Shown here in pieces: positions 37,476 to 45,072 of a stretch of DNA of 64,000 nucleotides (positions within the stretch are counted from its first letter, which is position 1; every line of letters starts with the position of its first letter). The DNA is taken from assembly GCA_900537185.1 (NCBI GenBank), contig LS999827.1, forward strand, positions 67,001 through 131,000, given 5' to 3'. The position numbers and the translations under genes are program-made. The stretch comes from Cytophagales bacterium Alg240-R148 (lineage in GTDB: Bacteria; Bacteroidota; Bacteroidia; Cytophagales; Cyclobacteriaceae). The notes below the pieces were generated by a model. It saw only the letters and a program-made list of their open reading frames with translations. It was not told where the DNA came from and searched no databases.

Positions 37476-37530
37476 AAAAGTTAGGAAAAACTTGTTTAAT
37501 AGCAATTTATAACATTATTTTTAGGGCTGA

Positions 37531-38508
37531 ATGGCGAAAGTAAAGTACATTTATAATACCAAGACCTGTAAACACGAGCCTGTATCCTATACCGGGAAAC
37601 AAGTGGCTTTTAATATTTTAGGTCTGTTTGGCGCAGCGATAGCCATGGCTGCATTGCTGGTATACATTTATCAAAACAACTTTACTACTGTCAAAGAATC
37701 TCACCTTCTTGCGGAAAATGAAAGGCTTAAATTGGGCTACAAAGCATTGGAAGAACGGGTGAGCAATACGAGACTGGACATTGCCGAATTACAAATAAAA
37801 GACGATTCTACTTATCGCACCATATTGGACCTTACGCCCATTCCAACAGAAGTAAGAAAAGCAGGTATTGGTGGTAGCGACAAATACCAGGACCTTAAAA
37901 ATTCCAACCTTAGTCAAGAAAATTTAATCATCAAAAGTTACAAAGCCATAGATGAAGTTAAAAAACAGCTCTATGTGCAAGCACTTTCGTTTGATGAAAT
38001 TGAAAAAGAAGAAAAAGCAAAGGAAGTACGATGGGCTTCAAGGCCTGCGATTCAACCCATCCACAACAAAGAATTAAAAAGAATAGCAAGTGGATTCAAG
38101 CTCATACGGTACCATCCTATTTTAAAAATGAATAGGCCACACAAAGGGCTTGACTTTACTGCGTCAAGGGGCACCAATGTATATGCCACTGGTGATGGTG
38201 TTGTAAAAAGAGCGCAATACTCGAAAAGCTTTGGCAATGTTATTTATATTGACCACGGTTTTGGTTACGAAACAAGGTATGCCCACCTACACAATTTTAA
38301 TATTAAAGTTGGGCAAAAGGTAAAAAGAGGAGATGTAATTGGTTTTGTGGGCAACACAGGGCTTTCCGTTTCGTCCCACCTCCACTATGAAATACACTAT
38401 AAAGGAGTCGCAATCGACCCAATCAATTTTTTCCATAGAGATTTGAGCAATGAACAATACGAAAGTTTAATTGAACATTCTGAAAACTCAACGGTCATTT
38501 TAGACTAA
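37531..38508 (+). CDS. Membrane-anchored M23 peptidase (second of a tandem pair)
   Basis: Paralogue of the gene just upstream (325 residues, same start pattern MAKVKYIYNTKTCKHEPVS, one membrane span near 30-50, helical stalk, M23 domain). The zinc ligands remain: NRPHKGLDFTASRG and SSHLHYEIH. The two copies differ in the stalk and C-terminus, with shared stretches such as IPTEVRKAGIGG / IPMEIRNLSTGG. It is probably active, unlike EnvC-type degenerate relatives. It is followed by a CapA-like gene 29 bp later. Confidence 0.92.
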   Translation: MAKVKYIYNTKTCKHEPVSYTGKQVAFNILGLFGAAIAMAALLVYIYQNNFTTVKESHLLAENERLKLGYKALEERVSNTRLDIAELQIKDDSTYRTILDLTPIPTEVRKAGIGGSDKYQDLKNSNLSQENLIIKSYKAIDEVKKQLYVQALSFDEIEKEEKAKEVRWASRPAIQPIHNKELKRIASGFKLIRYHPILKMNRPHKGLDFTASRGTNVYATGDGVVKRAQYSKSFGNVIYIDHGFGYETRYAHLHNFNIKVGQKVKRGDVIGFVGNTGLSVSSHLHYEIHYKGVAIDPINFFHRDLSNEQYESLIEHSENSTVILD

Positions 38509-38537
38509 TTACCCTCTACTTCCAAACTACTTCTGAC

Positions 38538-39719
38538 TTGAAAAAAATACTATTCGCTTTACTAGCCACCTTGGCCGTTGCTGCATGTAAAACTGTAAAA
38601 CCGCCAAGTTCCACACCATCTGCTGTGGACAGCACATTATTGGCCTACGACAGCAGCACCATGGACACTTTAATAAGCCCTGATGACACCACCATAATAG
38701 AAGTACAGGACACGGTGGACTTGCAAGTACAAAGAATTATAAAGGACACCCTATCGATCATTGGTGTTGGTGACATTATGATGGGTACCAATTTCCCTAA
38801 TAATGGGTACCTTCCTCCAAATGATGGAAAATCCTTGTTTTCAGAAGTAGATTCTGTTTTAAAAAGTGCGGATGTCACTTTTGGCAACCTAGAAGGGGTA
38901 ATTTTAACCGAAGGAGGCAACCCGAAATATTGCAAAGATCCAACCAAATGTTATATTTTCAGAACACCCGATCACTACGTACAAAACCTAGTAGACTCAG
39001 GCTTTGATGTTGTTAGCACAGCCAACAACCACGCTGGAGACTTTGGGAACCCAGGTAGGGAAAACACAATGAAAGTTTTGGACCACTATGGGATTTACCA
39101 TGCAGGCCAGGCCAAAAAGCCCTATGTTATCTTCAAAAAAAACAATATGATCTATGGGATGACTGCTTTTGCCCCTAATAGAGGGACATTGAGTATCCAC
39201 GATTATACTACGGCTAAAAACATTGTTCAGCACTTAGATTCGCTTGTGGATGTAGTCATTGTTTCTTTTCATGGTGGGGCCGAAGGAAGCAAACACCAGC
39301 ACGTAACTAAAAAAACTGAAACCTTTTATGGTGAAAACAGGGGCAACGTATATCGATTTGCTCATGCCATGGTAGATGCTGGTGCCGATGTTGTTTTTGG
39401 ACATGGTCCACATGTAACCCGGGCAATGGAAGTATACAACAACAGGTTCATCGCCTACAGTTTAGGAAATTTTTGCACGTACAAAAGATTCAATTTAAGC
39501 GGAGCCAATGCTCTGGCCCCTATTGTTAAAGTTTATACCACATCGGAAGGTGCCTTTTTATATGGGCATATCACTTCTGTATACCAAGCGCGCCCGGGTG
39601 GTCCAAAAATAGATGCGAACAAACGCGTTATTAAGAAACTCAACGAATTAATTCGAAAAGACCTCCCCGAATCTCAAATAAAAATTGATGGTTCTGGTTT
39701 TATTAATTATATTGAGTAG
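38538..39719 (+). CDS. CapA-like metallophosphatase-fold lipoprotein
   Basis: Protein of 393 residues starting with a TTG codon (38538): the resulting MKKILFALLATLAVAACK is a textbook lipoprotein signal with Cys17, and the first ATG in frame (about codon 40) would miss it, so the TTG start is well supported. The rest is the CapA/PgsA-type (poly-gamma-glutamate synthesis) fold: GVGDIMMGTNFP, FGNLEGVILTE, VSTANNHAGDFG, VVSFHGGAEG, FGHGPHVTRAME and IAYSLGNF are the conserved metal-binding segments. Members act on envelope polymers; the substrate here is unknown. It lies in an operon-like row with two M23 peptidases. Confidence 0.88.
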   Translation: MKKILFALLATLAVAACKTVKPPSSTPSAVDSTLLAYDSSTMDTLISPDDTTIIEVQDTVDLQVQRIIKDTLSIIGVGDIMMGTNFPNNGYLPPNDGKSLFSEVDSVLKSADVTFGNLEGVILTEGGNPKYCKDPTKCYIFRTPDHYVQNLVDSGFDVVSTANNHAGDFGNPGRENTMKVLDHYGIYHAGQAKKPYVIFKKNNMIYGMTAFAPNRGTLSIHDYTTAKNIVQHLDSLVDVVIVSFHGGAEGSKHQHVTKKTETFYGENRGNVYRFAHAMVDAGADVVFGHGPHVTRAMEVYNNRFIAYSLGNFCTYKRFNLSGANALAPIVKVYTTSEGAFLYGHITSVYQARPGGPKIDANKRVIKKLNELIRKDLPESQIKIDGSGFINYIE

Positions 39720-39730
39720 TTTTATTATCA

Positions 39731-40069
39731 ATGCCTTACAAAGAAAAAACCATAGAGAAGAAATATTACTCCATTGGAGAGGTCGCCGAAAAATTTGGTG
39801 TGGCCACTTCATTGATCCGTTTTTGGGAAAGTGAATTTGACATTATCAAACCCAAGAAAAACAGGAAGGGCAACAGACAGTTTACCAAAGATGACATCGA
39901 AAAGGTTCATTTAATTTTTCATTTGGTAAAAGAAAAAGGGTATACCTTACAAGGAGCTAAAGATTTGTTGAAATCGAACCCGAATGGTGCCCAAAGTAAA
40001 ATGGAGGTGGTAGACTCTTTAAAAAAGGTAAGAGATTTTTTGGCTGAAATAAAAAGTAAGCTCTCTTAA
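39731..40069 (+). CDS. MerR-type transcriptional regulator
   Basis: Protein of 112 residues. Residues about 12-80 form a MerR winged helix-turn-helix: YYSIGEVAEKFGVATSLIRFWESEF with the family IGEVAxxxGVxxxxIRFWE pattern, then KKNRKGNRQFTKDDIEKVHLI. The C-terminal 40 residues are a coiled-coil helix (MEVVDSLKKVRDFLAEIKSKL) and no metal- or drug-binding domain is present. This short MerR form is conserved next to M23 peptidase and dprA genes in Bacteroidota. Target genes unknown. Confidence 0.9.
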   Translation: MPYKEKTIEKKYYSIGEVAEKFGVATSLIRFWESEFDIIKPKKNRKGNRQFTKDDIEKVHLIFHLVKEKGYTLQGAKDLLKSNPNGAQSKMEVVDSLKKVRDFLAEIKSKLS

Positions 40070-40078
40070 CACTACAAA

Positions 40079-41185
40079 ATGCACAACGAAAAAATTTATC
40101 AATTATCCCTTATTAACATAAGTGGTGTAGGGGATATTAGTACCAAAAACTTAATCAGTTATTGCGGAAAGGCTTCCGATGTTTTTTTAACTTCCAAAAA
40201 AGCGCTTTCCAAAATTCCAGGTATAGGCCCCAACCTTGCCAACAAGATCGCCTCTTTTAAAGATTTTGACCAGGCTGCCCACCAATTGGATGCGCTTTCT
40301 AAAATTGACGGGGCCTTTCTTTTTTATACAGATGCCGCCTATCCTAAAAGACTAAAACAGTACCACGATGCACCTAGTGGGCTTTTTTTTAAAGGCAACA
40401 TGGATTTAAACTTTACTAGAACCATAGCCATTGTAGGCTCTAGAAATGCTACCGACTACGGCAGGTCTTTGACCCAACAATTGGTCAAGGAGCTCCACCA
40501 ATACCAAGTAGCTATTGTAAGTGGTCTGGCCTACGGCATTGACATAACAGCACACAAACAAGCACTTGAATGCGGGCTTCCAACTTTGGGCATAATGGGT
40601 ACGGGTCTAGAAAGAATCTATCCGGCAGCACATAAAAACACAGCCAAAAGCATGCTTTCAAACGGAGGTTTGCTTACAGAGTATAAGGTTGCAACCAACC
40701 CTGATCCCCATCATTTCCCATCGAGGAATAGAATAATTGCAGCCATGTCCGATGCTGTTGTAGTGGTGGAGGCTGCCAAAAAAGGAGGTGCCCTAATAAC
40801 TGCAGAAATAGCAAACAGTTATAACAAAGATGTTTTTTGTTTCCCTGGAAACATAGACCACAAATATTCTGAAGGGTGTAATTTTTTAATTAAAAGAAAC
40901 AAAGCACACCTGATTACCGGAGCTTCTGACATCAACTACATTATGCGCTGGGACGAAAACCCTTCTTCCAAACAAGTCCGCCGAGTGCCCAATAAAAAGG
41001 ATTTCAACCAAGAAGAATGGGCCGTTATTTCCTTATTATTGGAACACCCCGAAGGTCTTATGATTGATGAAATGGCTTGGCGAGCACAATTTCAGGTTTC
41101 AGAATTGGCAGCTTTATTACTAAATTTAGAATTCAAAGGACATTTAAGAACACTTCCTGGTAAAAAATACAAACTGAATCATTAA
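40079..41185 (+). CDS. dprA: DNA processing protein DprA
   Basis: Protein of 368 residues that loads RecA onto incoming single-stranded DNA during natural transformation. An N-terminal helix-hairpin-helix (KIPGIGPNLANKIASF, near 45-60) is followed by the Rossmann DprA/Smf domain with AIVGSRNATDYGRSL, IVSGLAYGIDITAHK, MGTGLERIYP, SRNRIIAAMSDAVVVVEA and GALITAEIA. The last 60 residues form a winged helix (DML1-like). Most Bacteroidota carry dprA; comE-type uptake genes are not in this window. It ends in a 1-bp overlap (TAATG) with the next gene. Confidence 0.95.
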   Translation: MHNEKIYQLSLINISGVGDISTKNLISYCGKASDVFLTSKKALSKIPGIGPNLANKIASFKDFDQAAHQLDALSKIDGAFLFYTDAAYPKRLKQYHDAPSGLFFKGNMDLNFTRTIAIVGSRNATDYGRSLTQQLVKELHQYQVAIVSGLAYGIDITAHKQALECGLPTLGIMGTGLERIYPAAHKNTAKSMLSNGGLLTEYKVATNPDPHHFPSRNRIIAAMSDAVVVVEAAKKGGALITAEIANSYNKDVFCFPGNIDHKYSEGCNFLIKRNKAHLITGASDINYIMRWDENPSSKQVRRVPNKKDFNQEEWAVISLLLEHPEGLMIDEMAWRAQFQVSELAALLLNLEFKGHLRTLPGKKYKLNH

Positions 41186-42213
41186 TGCTTTACCATTACC
41201 AAACATTACAAATTTCTTCCAATGCCACTGAAAAAGAGATTCAAGAGGCATTTCAAAGGCTTTCGAGCAAACACGATAAAAGTTCAAAAGAACACAAAGA
41301 AATCTTAGAGGCATTTGAAGTGTTGTCCAACCCAATTAAGAGAAGGGAATACGATGCATCGAACCATTCCAAGCAAAAAACAACAACTCGCCCCCGTTAT
41401 AAAGGTAAAAATGACTTTTATTACACCAAGGGCACCAAAATGTGGGGCACCATTTTTGTTTTGGTTCTTATTCTTTTAAGCATTACGCTTCCCATTGCGC
41501 TTTCCTATTATTCATCAAAAAATGCCTATGAAGAAGGCAACGCTTTGCTTTATTCAAAACAATACACCGAAGCCATGGGGCGATACGATGATGCCATCAA
41601 GTTGATGGGTGCAAGAAGCGCCTTGGCCTGTATACAAAATGCCCAAATTTCTATGTTTACTTTTAACAACTTTTATGATGGACAAAACTATATTGACCTC
41701 GGATTTAATTACGCAGAAGACGACATTCAAATTGGCATCCTACACTACCTACAGGGGATAGTTCACAAGCAGAACAGGAACTTCAATGACGCATTAAACA
41801 GCTTGGATCAAGCCGAGATTCTGTACTACCATTCCGATAGCATTGCCTACCATAAAGGAAGCATTTTTGCTTTCAACAGCGACCGGTACGAAGAAGGAAT
41901 GGGTGCTTTTCGGCAGCTCATAAAAAACGAAGTAAAGTTACAAGAATCGTATTTTGGACTGGGTTGGTGCCAACAGAACCTAGGAAACAATAGTAACGCT
42001 GTAAATGCCTTTGACCATTCTCTTCAACACGGAAACAGTGCCACAGTACACTATTACAAAGCCATTGGACACATTGATCTGCAAGAGGATTCGTTGGCAT
42101 GTGGGCATTTAAACGCCTCCATGAATCTTGGAAGCGAAACGGCCAGAAGGTTGTATTTTCAAAATTGTATCAATAAAAAAGACAGTACCGATCGGTACCG
42201 TTTTTATCAATAA
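41185..42213 (+). CDS. J-domain-like/TPR membrane protein lacking the HPD motif
   Basis: Protein of 342 residues. The first 60 look like a DnaJ J-domain by layout (YHYQTLQISSNATEKEIQEA, then FEVLSNPIKRREYDAS), but the diagnostic His-Pro-Asp is replaced by His30-Asp31 (SSKHDKSS); without HPD it should not stimulate DnaK. One membrane span near 88-108 follows, then TPR-like repeats up to the C-terminus (EEGNALLYSKQYTEAMGRYD, YLQGIVHKQNRNFNDALN, SYFGLGWCQQNLGNNSNAVN). It starts on the last base of dprA. Function unknown; the design suggests membrane-bound protein assembly or a scaffold. It overlaps the convergent HMG-CoA lyase gene by 7 bp. Confidence 0.8.
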   Translation: MLYHYQTLQISSNATEKEIQEAFQRLSSKHDKSSKEHKEILEAFEVLSNPIKRREYDASNHSKQKTTTRPRYKGKNDFYYTKGTKMWGTIFVLVLILLSITLPIALSYYSSKNAYEEGNALLYSKQYTEAMGRYDDAIKLMGARSALACIQNAQISMFTFNNFYDGQNYIDLGFNYAEDDIQIGILHYLQGIVHKQNRNFNDALNSLDQAEILYYHSDSIAYHKGSIFAFNSDRYEEGMGAFRQLIKNEVKLQESYFGLGWCQQNLGNNSNAVNAFDHSLQHGNSATVHYYKAIGHIDLQEDSLACGHLNASMNLGSETARRLYFQNCINKKDSTDRYRFYQ

Positions 42214-43055
42214 AAGATACTTGGAGCCATAGACATAGCGCTTTCAAATGCCTCTAAATTGAGCCCATGCTGGTGGTGGTTTTCTACTAAAAACCGAATC
42301 ATCTCTTCTGTTGCCATATTACCAGTCAGCTCATCTTTGGCCATTGGGCAGCCACCAAAGCCTTTAATCGCGCCGTCCATTCTCCTGCAACCTGCAGCAT
42401 ATGCCGCGGCCATTTTATTAAAAACAGTTTGCGGCGTGGCATGCAAATGCAACCCAACTTCAACAGAAACCAATTCCTGACTCACAATGGAGTAGTATTG
42501 CCTTATTTGACTTTCAGTAGCCACTCCAATTGTATCGGATAGGGCAATTACGTTGGCTCCTAATTGCTCCAACTGGCTACCATATTCCACTAAAACATCT
42601 TCGTTAAAGGGGTCTCCATAGGGGTTGCCAAAACCCATAGACAAATACACTACCAAACTTTTACCGTGTATTTGGCACAGGTTTTTAATTTCTTTTACGG
42701 CATCAAGCGCCTCCTGAATAGATTTGTTTGTATTTCTTTGTTGGAATGTTTCTGAAACAGACAACGGAAATCCTAAATCGTTGATGGCATCGAATTTACA
42801 CGCGGCTTGTGCCCCCCGTACATTGGCCACAATCGCCAACAACCTAGAGCTATTGCTACTTAAATCCAATTGCTCCAACACTTCCTCAGTATCCTTTAAT
42901 TGTGGAATCGCTTTGGGTGAAACAAAACTTCCAAAATCCAATGTATGGAAACCTACTTTCAGAAGTTCGTTGAGGTAGGCAACTTTTTTCTCTGTTGGAA
43001 TAAAGTGCTTCAACCCTTGCATTGCATCTCTCGGACATTCTACAATTTGCATCAT
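42207..43055 (-). CDS. Hydroxymethylglutaryl-CoA lyase family protein
   Basis: TIM-barrel aldolase-type enzyme of 282 residues, likely splitting 3-hydroxy-3-methylglutaryl-CoA into acetyl-CoA and acetoacetate (leucine and ketone body pathways). The start ECPRDAMQG (about 6-14) carries the catalytic Arg-Asp pair; SMGFGNPYGDPF and ALSDTIGVAT follow; the C-terminal active-site loop GFGGCPMAKDELTGNMATEE holds the catalytic Cys, and GLHLHATPQT the metal-binding His pair. It is slightly shorter than typical enzymes (about 300). Coupled to ACMSD with 4 bp between them. Confidence 0.9.
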   Translation of the reverse strand: MMQIVECPRDAMQGLKHFIPTEKKVAYLNELLKVGFHTLDFGSFVSPKAIPQLKDTEEVLEQLDLSSNSSRLLAIVANVRGAQAACKFDAINDLGFPLSVSETFQQRNTNKSIQEALDAVKEIKNLCQIHGKSLVVYLSMGFGNPYGDPFNEDVLVEYGSQLEQLGANVIALSDTIGVATESQIRQYYSIVSQELVSVEVGLHLHATPQTVFNKMAAAYAAGCRRMDGAIKGFGGCPMAKDELTGNMATEEMIRFLVENHHQHGLNLEAFESAMSMAPSIFY

Positions 43056-43059
43056 ACCT

Positions 43060-44082
43060 CTATATTGTCTTTAATTCTTCTTTGCTCATACCCAGCCAGT
43101 CTAACACAGACTGACAAAATATATTGGTTTTATCAACTTCAGGAATGTCCATTGTTTCAATAAACTTCCCTATTTCCAAATCCCCCAAAGGAAAAGGATA
43201 GTCAGAACCCAATGTAACCTTCTCAGAACCAACCTGAGAAATAATGTATTTTAAAAAATCAGCATCATGCGTAATACAATCTACCCAAAATTTACCCAAA
43301 TATTCTCTAGGGTTAACTTGGTTGTCAATTGCCACCAAATCTGGTCTGCAATTGAAGCCATGTTCTATTCTACCAATTGTAGGAATAAAAGAACCGCCGG
43401 AATGGGAGAAGTTCACCCTTAAGTTGGGAAGTCTTTCCAAAACACCCCCAAAGATCATGGAACACGCAGCCCTTGAAGTTTCAGCAGGCATACCCACCAA
43501 CCAAGGCAGCCAATATTTTTCCATTTTACTTTTCCCCATCATATTCCAAGGATGCACCATCACTGCCATCCCTAACTTTTCACAAGCTTCAAAAATTGGA
43601 AAGAATTGAGGCGCATCCAAATTGAGATCGTTGATATTGGACCCTATTTGTACTCCTTTAAAACCCAATTCATTTTTACATCGTTCCAACTCTTTTATAG
43701 CAAGGTCTGTATCTTGCATGGGCAAGGTACCAAGCCCAATATACCGCCCTGGATGCTCATTAATTGTTTTTGCTATATCATCATTTAAGAACCGGCTAAC
43801 ATCGTACCCGTCTTGAGGTTTTGCCCAATAACTAAACATTACCGGTATCGTACAGACTACTTGGTAATCTACCCCAAGGTTTTTGTATTCCTCCACCCTA
43901 ATTGCGGGGTCCCAACAGTTTTCGTTTATTTCTCTAAAAAACTTTTCGCCCTGCATCATATTGGCGTACCCTTGGCGGTGGTGTTCTAAGTGGATGAATC
44001 CACCATAACCAAATTTTTTCGTAAAATCAGGGATATCTTTTGGGAAGATATGGGTGTGCATATCAATTTTCAGGTAGGACAT
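43060..44082 (-). CDS. 2-amino-3-carboxymuconate-6-semialdehyde decarboxylase (ACMSD)
   Basis: Zinc amidohydrolase-fold decarboxylase of 340 residues in the kynurenine/3-hydroxyanthranilate pathway; it takes ACMS away from quinolinate formation. It keeps the mammalian and bacterial ACMSD pattern almost block by block: MHTHIFPKDIPDF (metal His9 and His11), FGYGGFIHLEHH, VPVMFSYWAKP-like IPVMFSYWAKPQ, GLGTLPMQDTDLAIKELERC, VHPWNMMG, YWLPWLVGMPAETS, FSHSGGSF and LGSDYPFPLG (metal Asp). The other genes of the pathway (kynureninase, 3-HAO) are not in this window. Confidence 0.95.
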   Translation of the reverse strand: MSYLKIDMHTHIFPKDIPDFTKKFGYGGFIHLEHHRQGYANMMQGEKFFREINENCWDPAIRVEEYKNLGVDYQVVCTIPVMFSYWAKPQDGYDVSRFLNDDIAKTINEHPGRYIGLGTLPMQDTDLAIKELERCKNELGFKGVQIGSNINDLNLDAPQFFPIFEACEKLGMAVMVHPWNMMGKSKMEKYWLPWLVGMPAETSRAACSMIFGGVLERLPNLRVNFSHSGGSFIPTIGRIEHGFNCRPDLVAIDNQVNPREYLGKFWVDCITHDADFLKYIISQVGSEKVTLGSDYPFPLGDLEIGKFIETMDIPEVDKTNIFCQSVLDWLGMSKEELKTI

Positions 44083-44136
44083 AGTTCGGGTTTTTAGAAT
44101 TTGATTGAAATTACTTCAAATTTCAATTATACAAAA

Positions 44137-44391
44137 TTATTGGGTAGACTTATTTTTTTTGGGAGGCACCGGGTCATGTCCGTGTCCTCCCCATGGGTGG
44201 CAGGATCCAATTCTTTTTACGGCCAACCACAAACCTTTGATTGGACCATGCACTTTAAGCGCTTCAATGGCGTAAGAAGAACAGGTAGGGCTATACCGGC
44301 AGGATGGAGGAAACAATGGCGAAATTACCCATTGGTATATCTTAACCAACAAAACCAACAAACCGGTAACTATGTTGTTAATCCACCGCAT
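44137..44391 (-). CDS. yidD: Membrane protein insertion efficiency factor YidD
   Basis: Small peripheral membrane protein of 84 residues, aiding insertion of proteins by YidC. It shows the family pattern: an amphipathic N-terminal helix ([15 protein letters not shown]), three-Cys core [16 protein letters not shown], and [18 protein letters not shown]. In many genomes yidD lies in rnpA-yidC loci; here it follows mog with a TGATG overlap of one base. Confidence 0.95.
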   Translation of the reverse strand: MRWINNIVTGLLVLLVKIYQWVISPLFPPSCRYSPTCSSYAIEALKVHGPIKGLWLAVKRIGSCHPWGGHGHDPVPPKKNKSTQ

Positions 44392-44924
44392 CAGCCTTGT
44401 TTTGGTCTGAATGGTTTCATCACATTTTCATCACATACCAAGAATGGCCCTTCTATTAGGTCAATGCAATATGGGACCGCAGGAAATACTGCATCCAAAC
44501 ATTGTCGTATGGCCTTGGGTTTACCAGGAAGGTTGATCACTAGGCCATTTTTTCTTATCCCTGCTGTTTGCCTGGATAAAATTGCCGTAGGTACATATTG
44601 TAAGCTCACTTGTCGCATAAGCTCTCCAAAACCAGGCATCATTTTTTCACAGACGGCCTCTGTAGCTTCAGGCGTTACATCTCGAACAGCTGGCCCCGTC
44701 CCACCACATGTTACAACCAAACAACAACCATGGTTGTCTATCATATCGACAATTGTATTGGAGATTAAATCTTTTTCGTCTGGAATTACTTCATAACATT
44801 TATCCCATTCCGAAACTAAATATTCATTTAAGGTCTCTACAATTGCTTTTCCAGGAATATCTTCATAGATACCTTTACTGGCTCTATCCGACACATTGAT
44901 AATACCTATTTTTATTGGCTTCAT
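44391..44924 (-). CDS. mog: Molybdenum cofactor biosynthesis protein Mog (molybdopterin adenylyltransferase)
   Basis: MogA-type protein of 177 residues that adenylylates molybdopterin before molybdate insertion. The start [20 protein letters not shown] matches MogA, with the nucleotide-binding [18 protein letters not shown] (about residues 72-89) and the later [22 protein letters not shown] stretch. It is the upstream gene of the mog-yidD-ACMSD-HMG-CoA lyase row, coupled to yidD by one overlapping base. Confidence 0.93.
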   Translation of the reverse strand: MKPIKIGIINVSDRASKGIYEDIPGKAIVETLNEYLVSEWDKCYEVIPDEKDLISNTIVDMIDNHGCCLVVTCGGTGPAVRDVTPEATEAVCEKMMPGFGELMRQVSLQYVPTAILSRQTAGIRKNGLVINLPGKPKAIRQCLDAVFPAVPYCIDLIEGPFLVCDENVMKPFRPKQG

Positions 44925-45072
44925 TCTTGTATAATGCTAGTTTTAGATGTGAAATTAACCGTTTATATCTTTTTACAAGCAAATCTCGGGTTTTTTGATT
45001 TTAAATAGAAAAAAAGACCATAAATTGCGCAACGATTTTTTACACCTATAGAAAAATAAACTACACTAAATA

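Noticed and set aside
42185-42198. Perfect 14-bp palindrome GTACCGATCGGTAC followed by CGTTTTT
   Set aside because: It sits inside the C-terminal codons of the J-like/TPR gene (encoding TDRY) and the stem is only five base pairs once a loop is allowed. It could help stop the plus-strand transcript but evidence is too thin to call a terminator.
44101-44796. A 231-codon plus-strand frame over yidD and mog
   Set aside because: Both minus-strand genes are clearly real with family motifs; the opposite frame shows no protein-like features.
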